Notes: generated by a model not told the origin, from the letters alone. A DNA stretch of 64,000 nucleotides from JACOTK01 sp963743945 (GCA_963743945.1 CAVURO010000010.1:1-64000), one strand, 5' to 3'. Positions 33,164-43,085 are shown, numbered from the stretch's first letter. Numbers and translations: made by a program.

Positions 33164-35091
33164 CGGGGGATGAGCTCCTTCATGGTTGTCGGGGAAAGCT
33201 CCTCCAGGGTGAGGAGACGTGCGCCCATCGCCTCGGCGATCTCCGAGGCGAGTCCAAGTCTCGTCGGACCCTCCTCGGCGTCCACCACCACCGATCCAAC
33301 GCCGCGACGCCGCACGGCATCCGCTGCTGCAAGCGCGGCCTCGAACGGCTTCATGCCCGGCGGAGCTGCGGTGGCACGGCCGTCCGAGATCAGGACGATG
33401 AGAGGCAACAGGTCGCCGGTCGTGGTGGCCACCAGATCGAGAGCGGCATCGATGCCCGCGGCCAGCGGTGTCCGCCCTCCGGTCGTCAACGTCGCCAGGC
33501 GTGCCCTGGCAACCTCGATGCTGGACGTCGGGCGCAGCACCACCTCCGCCTCGTCATTGCGAAAGGCCACAAGCGCCACCCGATCCCGGCGCTGATAGGC
33601 ATCGAGCAGGATGCCGGTCAAGGCACCTGATGCTGCCTGCACCCGCCGCTCGAAACCCATGGAGCCCGAGGTGTCGAGGACCAGGACGACGAGGTTGGAC
33701 GTCGTCGTCTCACGAACCGCCTGGCGTACATCGCTGCGCTCGATCGTGGGTACCGACCGCCCGGCCGGATCGTGGGCATGCCTGACGACGGCGGCGCGGA
33801 GCGTTGCCCCTGCTGCCACCGAGGTCAGCGGACCATCGGGAACGCGGGCGCCGATCAAACGCCCGCGTTCACCCACGATCTTCGAACGACGTCCGCTCCC
33901 GACTCCTCCGCTCTGCCGAGTCGATTCCAGGTGAACGACCTGCCGGGCCTCGGCGCTCGACAACATCGCTCCAATGCTGTCGCCCTCTCCTGAGGACGGC
34001 TCACCGCCCGGACCCCCTGGGCCTTGGTCCTCTCGATGCTCCCGCCGCGCTTCGGCATCGTCACCGCGGCCCACCTCCGGTGTTCCCGCATCATCAGGTC
34101 CCGTCCCGGTTCGTGCCGGGTCACTGGAGTGCGGGTCGCTCGAGTCGGGGTCGCTCGAGTCGGGGTCGCTCGAGTGCGGGACATCCGAGGCACCATCGAG
34201 CACCCGATCGAGTGCCCGATCGAGTCGGTCATCGTCGAAGCCGTGTCTGTCGAACGGCGAGCGGCGTTGACGATGGGCCAGCGCGAGAGCTGCCACACGG
34301 CGAACGTCATCGACCGTCGCCTCCTCCCGACCCTCCCAACCCGCGAGCGCGCCGGCAGCGCGCGCCAGCACGAGATCGGCACGAAGGCCCTGGGCTCCCA
34401 CCGATGCGCACAGCGCGCCGATCGCCTGGAGCAGATGGTCGCCAACCGGAGCGGGCCTCGCTGCAGCCAGCCTGGCTCGCAGCCTCTCCTCCTCCGGCGC
34501 CCACTTCGCCGTGAAACCGTCCGGGTCGGCATCGAAGGCCAGGCGTCGGCGAACGGCCTCGGCCCGCTCGCCGGGATCGAGGCTGGTGGTGACGTCGACG
34601 GCGAGGCCGAAGCGATCCAGCAACTGCGGGCGCAGCTCCCCCTCCTCGGGGTTCATCGAGCCGATGAGCACGAAGCGCGCGGGGTGACGATGCGAGATGC
34701 CTTCGCGCTCCACAAGGTTGACCCCCGAGGCGGCGACATCGAGCAACACGTCAACCAGGTGATCAGCAAGCAGGTTCACCTCGTCGACGTAGAGCACGCC
34801 CCCGTGCGCGCCCGCAAGCAACCCGGGTTCGAAGTGCACACCCTTACCGCCGAGCGCCGCGGCGAGATCAAGCGTGCCGACGAGACGGTCCTCGGTTGCC
34901 CCCAACGGCAGCTCGGCAAACGGGGCATCGTTCGGCAGCACGGCCGCGAGCCCGCGGGCCAACGTCGTCTTGGCCGAGCCCTTGTCGCCGCGCGCCAGCA
35001 CGCCGCCGATCGCCGGATCGATCGCAGCGAGCACGAGAGCCAACTTCAGCTCCTCGGCGCCCACGACCGCAGAGAACGGGAAACGGCTCAT
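33160..35091 (-). CDS. fused ChlI/ChlD-type cobaltochelatase subunit
   Basis: A 643-residue protein with an N-terminal AAA+ domain (GVLARGDKGSAKTTLARGLA as Walker A; GGVLYVDEVNLLADHLVDVL as Walker B; LIGSMNPEEGELRPQLLDRF as sensor) and a C-terminal von Willebrand A domain (LVVLVLDTSGSMGFERRVQA, the MIDAS DxSxS, and GGRTPLAAGIDAALDL). Between them lies a Ser/Asp/Pro-rich linker. It is the ATP-driven partner of CobN in late cobalt insertion in actinobacteria, in place of CobS/CobT. ATG 35091 overlaps the CobN stop as ATGA; AGGAAT stands before it. The gene order CobN-ChlID-CobT supports the role. Confidence 0.88.
   Translation of the reverse strand: MSRFPFSAVVGAEELKLALVLAAIDPAIGGVLARGDKGSAKTTLARGLAAVLPNDAPFAELPLGATEDRLVGTLDLAAALGGKGVHFEPGLLAGAHGGVLYVDEVNLLADHLVDVLLDVAASGVNLVEREGISHRHPARFVLIGSMNPEEGELRPQLLDRFGLAVDVTTSLDPGERAEAVRRRLAFDADPDGFTAKWAPEEERLRARLAAARPAPVGDHLLQAIGALCASVGAQGLRADLVLARAAGALAGWEGREEATVDDVRRVAALALAHRQRRSPFDRHGFDDDRLDRALDRVLDGASDVPHSSDPDSSDPDSSDPHSSDPARTGTGPDDAGTPEVGRGDDAEARREHREDQGPGGPGGEPSSGEGDSIGAMLSSAEARQVVHLESTRQSGGVGSGRRSKIVGERGRLIGARVPDGPLTSVAAGATLRAAVVRHAHDPAGRSVPTIERSDVRQAVRETTTSNLVVLVLDTSGSMGFERRVQAASGALTGILLDAYQRRDRVALVAFRNDEAEVVLRPTSSIEVARARLATLTTGGRTPLAAGIDAALDLVATTTGDLLPLIVLISDGRATAAPPGMKPFEAALAAADAVRRRGVGSVVVDAEEGPTRLGLASEIAEAMGARLLTLEELSPTTMKELIPR
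34134..34178. repeat. 15-bp tandem repeat in the chelatase linker
   Basis: Three copies of GGTCGCTCGAGTCGG (34134-34148, 34149-34163, 34164-34178; the last two bases differ) encode repeated S-S-D-P-D/H on the minus strand in the flexible linker between the AAA+ and VWA domains. The period keeps the frame, so it may vary in copy number without harm. Confidence 0.85.
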
Positions 35092-38000
35092 CTCGATTCC
35101 TCCCATCCCTCACCCTCCAACAACGCCGAGCGCAACACCGACAGCGCCTCGTCCGATGCCTGCCACATGCCTCGGTCCCTGGCCTCGAGCAATCGCTCGA
35201 CGATCGACCGCAGGACCCATGGATTGGATCGCTCGTAGAACTTCCGCACCTGCGGGTCGGCCACATAGGCCTGGGTCACCTTCTCGTACATCCAGTCCTC
35301 GACCACCTGAGCGGTGGCGTCGTAGCCGAACAGGTAGTCGACCGTTGCCGCCATCTCGAACGCGCCCTTGTAGCCGTGGCGCTGCATGGCCTCGATCCAC
35401 TTGGGGTTGAGCACCCGAGTACGCACGACACGCGCCGCCTCCTCGGCGAGCGAGCGCACCTTGGGCCGGGCGGGGTCGGACGAGTCGCCGAACCATGCCC
35501 TGGGGTTCGATCCGGTCAGCGCCCGCACCGTGGCAACCATGCCCCCGTGCTCCTGGAAGTAGTCATCGGAGTCGAAGATGTCGTGCTCACGGTTGTCCTG
35601 GTTCTTGACGGCGACCTCGATCGCCGCGAAGCGACGACGCATGGCATCCTCGGCGGGCACCCCGAATCGGTCACGTCCGTAGGCCCATCCGCCCCATGTC
35701 ACATAGACGTCCGCCAAGTCGTCGTCACTACGCCAGTCACGTGACTCGATCAGGGGCAGGATGCCGGACCCGTACCCACCGGGCTTGGGCCCGAACAGCC
35801 GTGGGTCCGTTGCTCCATGCGCCCGCACGAAGTTCTGTTCGTCGGGCTCGTCGAGAGAGGCAACCAAAGCAACCGCGTCGTCGAGAAGGGCCACCACATG
35901 GGGGAACGCATCACGAAAGAAACCCGAGATGCGCATCGTCACGTCGATCCGTGGCCGGCCCAGCTCCTGCAACGGAATCGCCTCGATACCGGTCACCCGA
36001 CCTGACTCACCCGCCCACACCGGACGTACGCCCAGCAGGGCGAAGGCCTCGGCGACATCGTCACCGGACGTCCGCATGGCTGCCGTCCCCCAGATCACCA
36101 GGCCCACCGTCTCGGGGTACGTCCCTTCCTCGTCGAGGTGGCGGGCCAGAACGGCGTCTGCGAGCGCCACCCCGACATCCCAGGCGAGCCCCGAGGGAAC
36201 GGCCTTGGGGTCGACGGAGTAGAAGTTGCGTCCGGTCGGAAGCACGTGGGCCATGCCCCGCGTGGGGGCGCCGCTCGCTCCCGCAGGGACGTGGCCCCCA
36301 TCGAGGCCGTGCACCAGGTGGTCGATCTCGTCGGTCGTGCGCGCGAGCGCCGGCATCAAACGGTCGCATACCCAGTGCAACGTCGACACGCCACCCTCGT
36401 AGGACCACCCCGCCGCCTGGCACTCCGTCAACCAGGCGCGGCATCGTGCCTCGACGGCATCCAGGTCGTGTCGACGCGCTCCCTCGAGGTCGATGTTCAG
36501 GAGACCCGCCGCGACACTTCGCAACGACGGCGCATCCGGCCCTTGCGGCAGACGGGTCAGGGCCAGCACCATGTCGAGCTCGGCGTCGTCGGTCGGCGCA
36601 GAGCCGAGCACGTGCAGACCGCCCCGGATCTGTGCGTCCTTGAGCTCGCACAGGTAGCCGTCGACGTGCAGCAGGAGATCGTCGAAGTCGTCGCCATCGG
36701 GAGCATCGTCCGCCAGACCCAGATCGCGGTGGAGCTCGGCGGCGACCAACAGGTCCCACACCTGCGCCCGAATCGCGGGCAGCTTGGCCGGGTCGAGCGC
36801 TGCCACCTGGGCGTGCTCGTCGAGCAGCGACTCCAGGCGGGCCAGGTCGTCGTAGACCTCGGCACGGGTCATGGGCGGCAACAGGTGGTCGATGATCACC
36901 GCGTGCGCCCGCCGCTTCGCCTGGGTGCCCTCTCCGGGGTCGTTGACCACGAAGGGGTAGAACAACGGCAGGTCACCGAGCGCAGCGTCGGCGAAGCACG
37001 AAGCGGAGAGACCCACCCCCTTGCCCGGGAGCCACTCGAGCGTGCCGTGCTTGCCGACGTGCACCACCGCGTGAGCTCCCCATCGGCTGTCGAGCCAACG
37101 ATGGAAGCCCAGATAGTGATGGGTCGGGGCGAGATCGGGCGAGTGGTAGATGGCGATCGGGTTCTCACCGAAGCCACGTGGAGGCTGAACCGTGACCAGC
37201 ACGCCGCCGAGGTCGAGGCCCGGGAAGATCAGGTCGGTTCCATCGATGCAGACCTGGCCGGGAGCCTCACCCCAGGCCTGGGTCACCCGATCCCGGGCAA
37301 CGGCGGGAAGCGTCGCGAACCAGTCGGCATAGACCCGACCATCCAGACGCCCGGCGGCGCCGGCGACCTGCGAGGCGGTCAGGCTGTCCTGGTCGTAGGT
37401 CAGGGCATCGGCGAGCTCGGCCATGAGCGCGTCGCCGTCCTCGGGAATGCGATCAACCCGATAACCCGTGTCCCGCAGGGCGTGGAGCAGCGCAATGACG
37501 CTCGAGGGCGTATCGAGGGCGACGGCGTTGCCCAGACGGCTTCGCTTGGTCGGATAAGCCGACAACACGACAGCGATGCGCCGCTCGGCGGCCGGTATCG
37601 ATCGCAGCGACGCATGGCGAACGGCAACCCCGGCCACACGGTCGACCCGATCGGCGACCGTTCGGTACGCGCTGATCGGCGAGCCCAGCTCGGCGCCGTC
37701 ATCGACGATCTCCTTGAACGAGAAGGGCACGGTGATGATCCGTCCGTCGAACTCGGGGATGGCGACCCCCATCGCCACGTCGAGGGGGGTCAACCCGGCA
37801 TCGCTCTCGGCCCACGTCACCGATGAGGTGGTCGCCGGTGGCGCCTGGATGATCGGCACGTCGAGCGCAGCCAATGCCGGCGCCTCCCAACGCTCGCCGT
37901 CGGCGCCCATGGCGCCCGCCGCCAACACCGTGGTGATGACCGCACCGACGCCCGCCTCGGCCAACAGCTCCAGCGCAGGAACTCGACCGTCGGCTTCCGG

Positions 38001-38597
38001 CCGCAGGGAGTAGCAGTAGACGGCCAGGACGTTTGCGCCCTTGGCCTCGATGGCATCGGCGAGATCGTCCACGAAACTCGTGTTGCCGCTGAGCACGTGC
38101 GCTCGATAGAAGACGATGCCGACGGTGGGCCGATCGGCCTGCGACACCCGCTCAACCCAGACCCCGTGCCCGGGGACCTCCAGGGGCGGATCGAAGCCGA
38201 ACCCCTCGATCAACACGGTGTCGGCCACGAACCGCAGCAGATGTTCCATGTTGGCCAAGCCGCCCCGCACCAGGTACTCGAAAGCCGCCGTCACCGTCGC
38301 GCTCGGGACGGTGGAATGGGCGATCAACTCGGCATCGGGGACGGCCTCGCCGCCGAAGGCCAGCAAGGATACGCCCGCCGCACGACAACGTCGCTCGAGC
38401 TCGTCGAATGGTTCCCGCCAGACGCGACGTCCGCCGAGCAGGCGAACCAGCACGACATCGACACCATCGATCGAAGGCGCCTCGGTCATGACATCCGGGT
38501 TGGCCGCACGAACGGGCGGGAACCCATCGGGGAGGGCCTCGATCACCGATCGCAACGCCAGGATCTCGGTGTCCGCGTTGGTCAGGAACAGGATCAT
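35088..38597 (-). CDS. cobN: cobaltochelatase large subunit
   Basis: An 1169-residue protein inserting cobalt into hydrogenobyrinic acid a,c-diamide. The N-terminus is MILFLTNADTEILALRSVIE. Typical CobN segments include GHGVWVERVSQADRPTVGIV, VHVGKHGTLEWLPGKGVGLS, YPFVVNDPGEGTQAKRRAHA, GRNFYSVDPKAVPSGLAWDV and the end WIEAMQRHGYKGAFEMAATV with GYDATAQVVEDWMYEKVTQ. ATG 38597 overlaps the CobQ stop (ATGA), and the gene's own stop overlaps the chelatase partner. The length is usual for actinobacterial CobN. It requires the AAA+/VWA partner encoded next. Confidence 0.95.
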   Translation of the reverse strand: MILFLTNADTEILALRSVIEALPDGFPPVRAANPDVMTEAPSIDGVDVVLVRLLGGRRVWREPFDELERRCRAAGVSLLAFGGEAVPDAELIAHSTVPSATVTAAFEYLVRGGLANMEHLLRFVADTVLIEGFGFDPPLEVPGHGVWVERVSQADRPTVGIVFYRAHVLSGNTSFVDDLADAIEAKGANVLAVYCYSLRPEADGRVPALELLAEAGVGAVITTVLAAGAMGADGERWEAPALAALDVPIIQAPPATTSSVTWAESDAGLTPLDVAMGVAIPEFDGRIITVPFSFKEIVDDGAELGSPISAYRTVADRVDRVAGVAVRHASLRSIPAAERRIAVVLSAYPTKRSRLGNAVALDTPSSVIALLHALRDTGYRVDRIPEDGDALMAELADALTYDQDSLTASQVAGAAGRLDGRVYADWFATLPAVARDRVTQAWGEAPGQVCIDGTDLIFPGLDLGGVLVTVQPPRGFGENPIAIYHSPDLAPTHHYLGFHRWLDSRWGAHAVVHVGKHGTLEWLPGKGVGLSASCFADAALGDLPLFYPFVVNDPGEGTQAKRRAHAVIIDHLLPPMTRAEVYDDLARLESLLDEHAQVAALDPAKLPAIRAQVWDLLVAAELHRDLGLADDAPDGDDFDDLLLHVDGYLCELKDAQIRGGLHVLGSAPTDDAELDMVLALTRLPQGPDAPSLRSVAAGLLNIDLEGARRHDLDAVEARCRAWLTECQAAGWSYEGGVSTLHWVCDRLMPALARTTDEIDHLVHGLDGGHVPAGASGAPTRGMAHVLPTGRNFYSVDPKAVPSGLAWDVGVALADAVLARHLDEEGTYPETVGLVIWGTAAMRTSGDDVAEAFALLGVRPVWAGESGRVTGIEAIPLQELGRPRIDVTMRISGFFRDAFPHVVALLDDAVALVASLDEPDEQNFVRAHGATDPRLFGPKPGGYGSGILPLIESRDWRSDDDLADVYVTWGGWAYGRDRFGVPAEDAMRRRFAAIEVAVKNQDNREHDIFDSDDYFQEHGGMVATVRALTGSNPRAWFGDSSDPARPKVRSLAEEAARVVRTRVLNPKWIEAMQRHGYKGAFEMAATVDYLFGYDATAQVVEDWMYEKVTQAYVADPQVRKFYERSNPWVLRSIVERLLEARDRGMWQASDEALSVLRSALLEGEGWEESR

Positions 38598-40168
38598 CGC
38601 GGGGCACCGAGGGCGATGAGCGCGTCGATGGCGTCGAGGTCGAGGTGATCGGCCAGCACATCGGCAAGTCGATCGAGCTGCCTGTTGCGGGCCGCCCGAA
38701 ACGAGACTCCGTGCGGGATGAAGCACTTGTCGGCGCGTCGGGCGACCTCGGTGAGGAAGGTCGCCCGAAACCGGTCGCTCTCGAAGAGGCCGTGCACCGA
38801 CGTGCCCATGAAGCGAGCCTCCTCCCCGTCGATTGCGCCTTCCTCCTCGGGAGCGCCGTCGGGTGCGTTGGCGGGGGCGCCGGCCAGGGCATGCGTGTCG
38901 GGGTCCAGATGGACCCAGGCGTGAGCCGCCGGCCCTCTCGTGACGACGCCGTGGTGGATCTCGTAGCCCTGAGAACGCTCACCCATCACCGTCGCCTCGC
39001 GTCGACGGGTGACCTTCTCGGAACGAAACTCGGTCTCGACGTCGAGCCAGCCGAGGCCCTCGACCTTGCCCACCTCCGACTCCACCTCGTCCACGATGTG
39101 ATGCCCCATCATCTGATAGCCCCCGCAGATGCCCAGCACGAGCGCTCCCGATGTCTCGATCGCGACATCCAGACCTCGCTCCCGCAGCCACGTGAGGTCG
39201 GCCACCGTGGCCTTCGTCCCGGGCAGCACCACCAGGTCGGGACGACCGAGAGCCGCCGCTGACTCCACGAGACGCACCTCCACGCCGGGTTCGATCGCGC
39301 ATGCATCAAGGTCGGTGACGTTCGAGAGACGAGGAAATCGAACCACGGCGATGTCCAGCCGATCCCCCGCCCCACCGTCGTCGTCACCCGGGAACGGGCG
39401 CGGTCGTGGGCCGATCAGTGCCAGCGAGTCCTCGGCGTCGAGGGCAACGTCGGCCACGAAGGGCACGACCCCGAGGGTCGGCACCCCGGATCGCCGTTCG
39501 AGGTCCGCTGTCCCCTCCCCCAGGAGGGCAGGGTCGCCGCGAAACTTGTTGATGACGAATCCACCGACCAACCGGCGATAGTGATCGGGCAGCAGCGTCA
39601 CGGTGCCGTGGAGCGCCGCGAACACACCACCTCGATCGATGTCGCCGACGATGATGGCCCGCAGGCCCGCCTCATGGGCCACCCGCAGGTTCACGATGTC
39701 GTGATCCAGGAGGTTGATCTCGGCCGGACTTCCCGCCCCCTCGATGATCACGACATCGAACCGTGACCGCAGGTCTTCGAGCGCGCCCAGCACGGTGTCG
39801 AGCAATGCGGGCTTGAGCTCGTGGTAGGCAGCCGCGTCGAGATGACCGATCGGCTTGCCCATCACCACGACCTGGCTCGTGCGATCGCTGGTGGGCTTCA
39901 AGAGGATGGGGTTCATGGCCACCTCGGGTTCGACGCCTGCGGCCCATGCCTGAACGGCCTGCGCTCGGCCGATCTCGTGGCCCCCGGTCGTGACGAACGA
40001 GTTGAGCGCCATGTTCTGGGCCTTGAATGGAGCCACCCTCACGCCCCGACGTGCAAGTAGCCTGCACAGGCCCGAGGTGACATGGCTCTTGCCGGCATCG
40101 CTCGTGGTGCCACACACCATGAGCCCGCCACGCAGTGGCTGGTTTTCGTTCGCCTCGTTGACGTCCAC
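38594..40168 (-). CDS. cobQ: cobyric acid synthase
   Basis: A 524-residue glutamine amidotransferase that amidates four side chains of adenosylcobyrinate a,c-diamide. The N-terminal dethiobiotin synthetase-like domain contains GLMVCGTTSDAGKSHVTSGL and APFKAQNMALNSFVT. The C-terminal GATase domain has VVLPGTKATVADLTWLRERG, the nucleophile Cys in LVLGICGGYQMMGHHI and the His of TSVHGLFESDRFR. GTG 40168 has GGAGCAGGA upstream; ATG 40186 is possible. Longer readings translate the riboswitch. First gene of the operon cobQ-cobN-chlID-cobT. Confidence 0.94.
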   Translation of the reverse strand: MDVNEANENQPLRGGLMVCGTTSDAGKSHVTSGLCRLLARRGVRVAPFKAQNMALNSFVTTGGHEIGRAQAVQAWAAGVEPEVAMNPILLKPTSDRTSQVVVMGKPIGHLDAAAYHELKPALLDTVLGALEDLRSRFDVVIIEGAGSPAEINLLDHDIVNLRVAHEAGLRAIIVGDIDRGGVFAALHGTVTLLPDHYRRLVGGFVINKFRGDPALLGEGTADLERRSGVPTLGVVPFVADVALDAEDSLALIGPRPRPFPGDDDGGAGDRLDIAVVRFPRLSNVTDLDACAIEPGVEVRLVESAAALGRPDLVVLPGTKATVADLTWLRERGLDVAIETSGALVLGICGGYQMMGHHIVDEVESEVGKVEGLGWLDVETEFRSEKVTRRREATVMGERSQGYEIHHGVVTRGPAAHAWVHLDPDTHALAGAPANAPDGAPEEEGAIDGEEARFMGTSVHGLFESDRFRATFLTEVARRADKCFIPHGVSFRAARNRQLDRLADVLADHLDLDAIDALIALGAPR

Positions 40169-40192
40169 GCGTCCTGCTCCGTCCATCGTCGG

Positions 40193-40345
40193 GTTCGAGC
40201 AGGTGTCCTGGCTCCCGGATCGACGCTCGCCTCCGGCCTTCCAACCCCTGCGGGCCGTGACCATGTGGAAGAGGTTCGCTCCCCGGTGACAGTTGCGGGA
40301 CAGCCCCGGATTCACACCGGTGTTCCCTGACCGAACACCCATGAC
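40193..40345 (-). promoter_or_regulatory. cobalamin (B12) riboswitch before cobQ
   Basis: Read on the minus strand the leader contains GGTGTGAATCCGGGGCTGT, then CCCGCAACTGTCACCGGGG, and near the end the B12 box GGGAGCCAGGACACC. These are the hallmarks of the adenosylcobalamin riboswitch, in the usual order. It lies within 30 bases of the cobQ start, so it probably hides the ribosome site when B12 is bound. Outer borders are approximate. It should control cobQ-cobN-chlID-cobT. Confidence 0.9.
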
Positions 40346-40402
40346 CATAGGCGACCGCTTCTCGGAACGCTACCGACGCTCCGGGGCGCTACGGTGCTCT
40401 GC

Positions 40403-40927
40403 ATGGCTCGCAAACCATCGATCGTTCTCGTCAACACCGGTCACGGCAAGGGCAAGTCGAGCGCTGCCTTCGGGGTGATGTCCCGTGGCTGGGCACGGGG
40501 CTGGCGGGTCGGCGTCGTGCAGTTCGTCAAGGGCGGCAAGTGGCAGACGGGCGAGAGGAAGCTGGCCGATCACCTCGACATCGAGTGGCACACCCTCGGC
40601 GACGGCTTCACCTGGGAGTCCACCGACCTGGACGAGACCGCAGCGAAGGGACGCCATGCCTGGGAGGTTGCGCGAACGAAGCTCGCCTCCGGTGACTACG
40701 ACCTGTTGATCCTCGATGAGCTGACCTACGCGGCCAAGTACGGATGGGTGCCGGTGGAGGAGATCGTTGCGGGGGTGACCGGCCGGGCCGAGAAGACCAA
40801 CGTGGTCATCACGGGTCGAGATGCCCCGGAGGAGTTGATGACGGTCGCGGACACGGTGACCGAGATGCGAAAGATCAAGCACGCCTACGACGAGGGCATC
40901 GGCGCCAAGAAGGGCATCGAGTACTGA
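40403..40927 (+). CDS. cobO: cob(I)yrinic acid a,c-diamide adenosyltransferase
   Basis: A 174-residue CobO/BtuR enzyme transferring adenosyl from ATP to the corrinoid cobalt. P-loop VNTGHGKGKSSAAFG, then GWRVGVVQFVKGGKWQTGER, WESTDLDETAAKGRHAWE, LLILDELTYAAKYGWV and NVVITGRDAPEELMTVAD are all family landmarks. ATG 40403 is chosen over GTG 40394. It is divergent from the cobQ riboswitch and has no riboswitch of its own visible in the short 5' region. It is followed by a convergent hypothetical gene with a hairpin between them. Confidence 0.94.
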   Translation: MARKPSIVLVNTGHGKGKSSAAFGVMSRGWARGWRVGVVQFVKGGKWQTGERKLADHLDIEWHTLGDGFTWESTDLDETAAKGRHAWEVARTKLASGDYDLLILDELTYAAKYGWVPVEEIVAGVTGRAEKTNVVITGRDAPEELMTVADTVTEMRKIKHAYDEGIGAKKGIEY

Positions 40928-40942
40928 GGGCCATGCAGGCGC

Positions 40943-41398
40943 TCAGATCGAGACCCAGGTGGTCTCGATCGAGCTCTGATCAGCTCCCTCCCACGTCAGG
41001 CTGACCGGGCCGGGGCACAGGTCCTCGAGGTGAAACCGGCCCTGGTCATCCAGAACGATCCGGGTCGTCGCTCCGGCCTGGCGCACGGTCAGCACCTGAC
41101 AGGTCCCGCCACGCAACGCCCCCTCCATCGAGCGACGCTCACCCAGATGGGTCACGTCGAGGTCGAGCCTCCATCGGCCCCCCTCAAAGGTGAGGTGCCG
41201 CGGATAGGAGGGATCGGCCGCCGTCCCCAGACCTACCATCTCGAGCACCGAGTCGACCGTCAGGTCGACGACGCTGGTCGCGCCTACCTTCCCGACCTTC
41301 TCCGACGCAATGCGGGCGAGCAGCCGCCTGACATCCGCTGCGACCTCGATCGGCGCCCGCTCACCCTCGTCCGCCACACCTCTCTCGTCCCCAGCCAC
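40943..41398 (-). CDS. hypothetical protein with carboxypeptidase-regulatory-like C-terminus
   Basis: A 151-residue acidic protein. The N-terminal half is helical (APIEVAADVRRLLARIASEK). The C-terminal half is beta-rich: HLTFEGGRWRLDLDVTHLGE, then VRQAGATTRIVLDDQGRFHL and EDLCPGPVSLTWEGAD with the ending ETTWVSI. This pattern of D-x-x-G-x-F-x-L-x-x-L-x-x-G is seen in carboxypeptidase regulatory-like domains and in small proteins near ECF sigma factors. I cannot give a role. It is convergent with cobO and unrelated to cobalamin as far as can be seen. Confidence 0.55.
   Translation of the reverse strand: MAGDERGVADEGERAPIEVAADVRRLLARIASEKVGKVGATSVVDLTVDSVLEMVGLGTAADPSYPRHLTFEGGRWRLDLDVTHLGERRSMEGALRGGTCQVLTVRQAGATTRIVLDDQGRFHLEDLCPGPVSLTWEGADQSSIETTWVSI
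40946..40970. terminator. hairpin between convergent cobO and hypothetical gene
   Basis: GATCGAGACC (40946-40955) pairs perfectly with GGTCTCGATC (40961-40970) across a five-base loop. It lies 19 bases after the cobO stop and inside the last codons of the convergent gene. No U tract follows. Confidence 0.45.
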
Positions 41399-41572
41399 CG
41401 GCCCAAGCCTTTCACCTCTGGCGTGTCGTCGACAAGCGCCTTGCTATCAAATCAAGAGGCTCGGCCGTGCACGTTGATACGGCTTTTCTCCGTCGTGACT
41501 CCTGTCTGATCGATCCCCACGACCGACGCCGTGGAGCAGCGATATCGGCCTGGCTCATGAGATGATCGACCG

Positions 41573-42970
41573 ATGCCGGTGCTTGGTCCTCGTCTTGTCG
41601 TCGGCGGCACCGCGTCGGGGGTCGGCAAGACCACGGTCGCGACCGGGCTCATGGCTGCATTCCGTCGAAGGGGCCTTGTCGTGGGGGCAGCAAAGGTCGG
41701 CCCGGACTTCATCGACCCCGGCTATCACGCACTCGCCACGGGTCGACCCGGCCGAAACCTCGACCCCTGGATCTGTGGCCCCGATGCCATGGCGCCCCTT
41801 GCGGGCCGGGCAGGCGAGGGCGCCGATGTCCTGATCGTCGAGGGCGTGATGGGCCTGTTCGACGGATCGGCCACGGCCCGTGTTGCGGGTGATCCCGTCG
41901 ATGGCGACCTCGCCTCCACGGCGCAGGTGGCCCGCCTGCTCGATGCCCCCGTGTTGCTCGTGCTCGACGCCGCCTCGGCAAGTCGATCGATCGCCGCGGT
42001 GCTCCACGGGTTCGCGACCTTCGACCCGAGCCTGCGCATCGGCGGCGTCATCCTCAACCAGCTCGGCAGCGACCATCACGAGCAGATGGTTCGAGATGCC
42101 CTCGCCGGGCTCGAGATCGCCGTCCTGGGGGCGCTCCGCCGGGACGAGACGCTTTCCTGGCGCGACCGTCACCTGGGCCTGGTGCCCGTCATCGAGCACC
42201 CCGAGGTCGTTCGAGCCTCGCTCGATCGACTCGCCTCGACCATCGAGCGCCGTTGCGATCTCGATGCGATCGGCGCCCTGGCCGCAGGCGCTCCGGTTCG
42301 CGTCGTCGAGGCCCCCCCCGGCGCAACGCCCCAGGCCGGCGACGGCAGGCGGCCCCTCATTGCCGTCGTCGGCGGACCCGCGTTCAGCTTCACCTACCCC
42401 GACAACCTGGAGTTGCTCGAACAGGCCGGCGCCGAGCTCGTCCCGCTCGATCCGTTTCACGACAAGGCTCTCCCCGAGGCCCTGAGCGGCCTCGTGGCCG
42501 GAGGCGGCTTCCCCGAGATCCATGCCGAGGCGCTTGCGGCAAACCGACCGCTGCTGGATGAGGTCCACGACCGGATCCAGGACGGCCTCGTCACCTGGGC
42601 AGAGTGCGGCGGCATGCTGTGGCTTGCCGCCACGCTCGACGGCACGCCACTCGCCGACGCCATCCCCGTCAACGCTGTCATGACGAAACGCCTGACCCTT
42701 GGCTACCGCCGAGCCATCCTCCGTTATGACGGCCCCCTCGGGGCAACAGGCACCGAGCTGTGGGGCCACGAGTTCCACTACTCCGAGGTCGATCATTCGG
42801 GTGAGGCCATGACCCTGCAGGGGCGAACGGGCGAGACGAGAGCCGGATGGGTCACCCCGACCCTGATGGCCTCCTACCTTCACCTTCATCTCGGGGCCGC
42901 TCCGCACCTCGCCGAGCAGTTCGTACGCACCTGTCGAGCACGCGCCGGGGCCATGCCTGCACGGCGTTGA
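41573..42970 (+). CDS. cobB: cobyrinic acid a,c-diamide synthase (hydrogenobyrinic acid a,c-diamide synthase)
   Basis: A 465-residue enzyme that amidates the a and c side chains. P-loop VVGGTASGVGKTTVATGL, then AAKVGPDFIDPGYHALATGR and VLIVEGVMGLFDG in the synthase half. The GATase half has AVVGGPAFSFTYPDNLELL, GLVAGGGFPEIHAEALAAN, the nucleophile Cys in TWAECGGMLWLA and WGHEFHYSEVD with its His. ATG 41573 gives the usual beginning. Stands alone, with 174 bases of upstream sequence in which I see no B12 box. Confidence 0.94.
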   Translation: MPVLGPRLVVGGTASGVGKTTVATGLMAAFRRRGLVVGAAKVGPDFIDPGYHALATGRPGRNLDPWICGPDAMAPLAGRAGEGADVLIVEGVMGLFDGSATARVAGDPVDGDLASTAQVARLLDAPVLLVLDAASASRSIAAVLHGFATFDPSLRIGGVILNQLGSDHHEQMVRDALAGLEIAVLGALRRDETLSWRDRHLGLVPVIEHPEVVRASLDRLASTIERRCDLDAIGALAAGAPVRVVEAPPGATPQAGDGRRPLIAVVGGPAFSFTYPDNLELLEQAGAELVPLDPFHDKALPEALSGLVAGGGFPEIHAEALAANRPLLDEVHDRIQDGLVTWAECGGMLWLAATLDGTPLADAIPVNAVMTKRLTLGYRRAILRYDGPLGATGTELWGHEFHYSEVDHSGEAMTLQGRTGETRAGWVTPTLMASYLHLHLGAAPHLAEQFVRTCRARAGAMPARR

Positions 42971-43085
42971 CACACTGGGAGACGAAGCGTCCCGATCAGG
43001 CAGCCGGTGCCTGCCGGTGTCACCACCTCACCGGACGACTCCGCCCCCGCTCCGAAAAGGGGCCGGGCGTCGACGCACGTCGTGC

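Noticed and set aside
40169..40348. N-terminal extension of CobQ by up to 60 residues
   Set aside because: The extension is the translation of the B12 riboswitch; the true CobQ start is just before the GLMVCGTTSDAGKS box.
41399..41572. Possible riboswitch before cobB
   Set aside because: No B12 box or GAATC-type core is present in the 174 bases.
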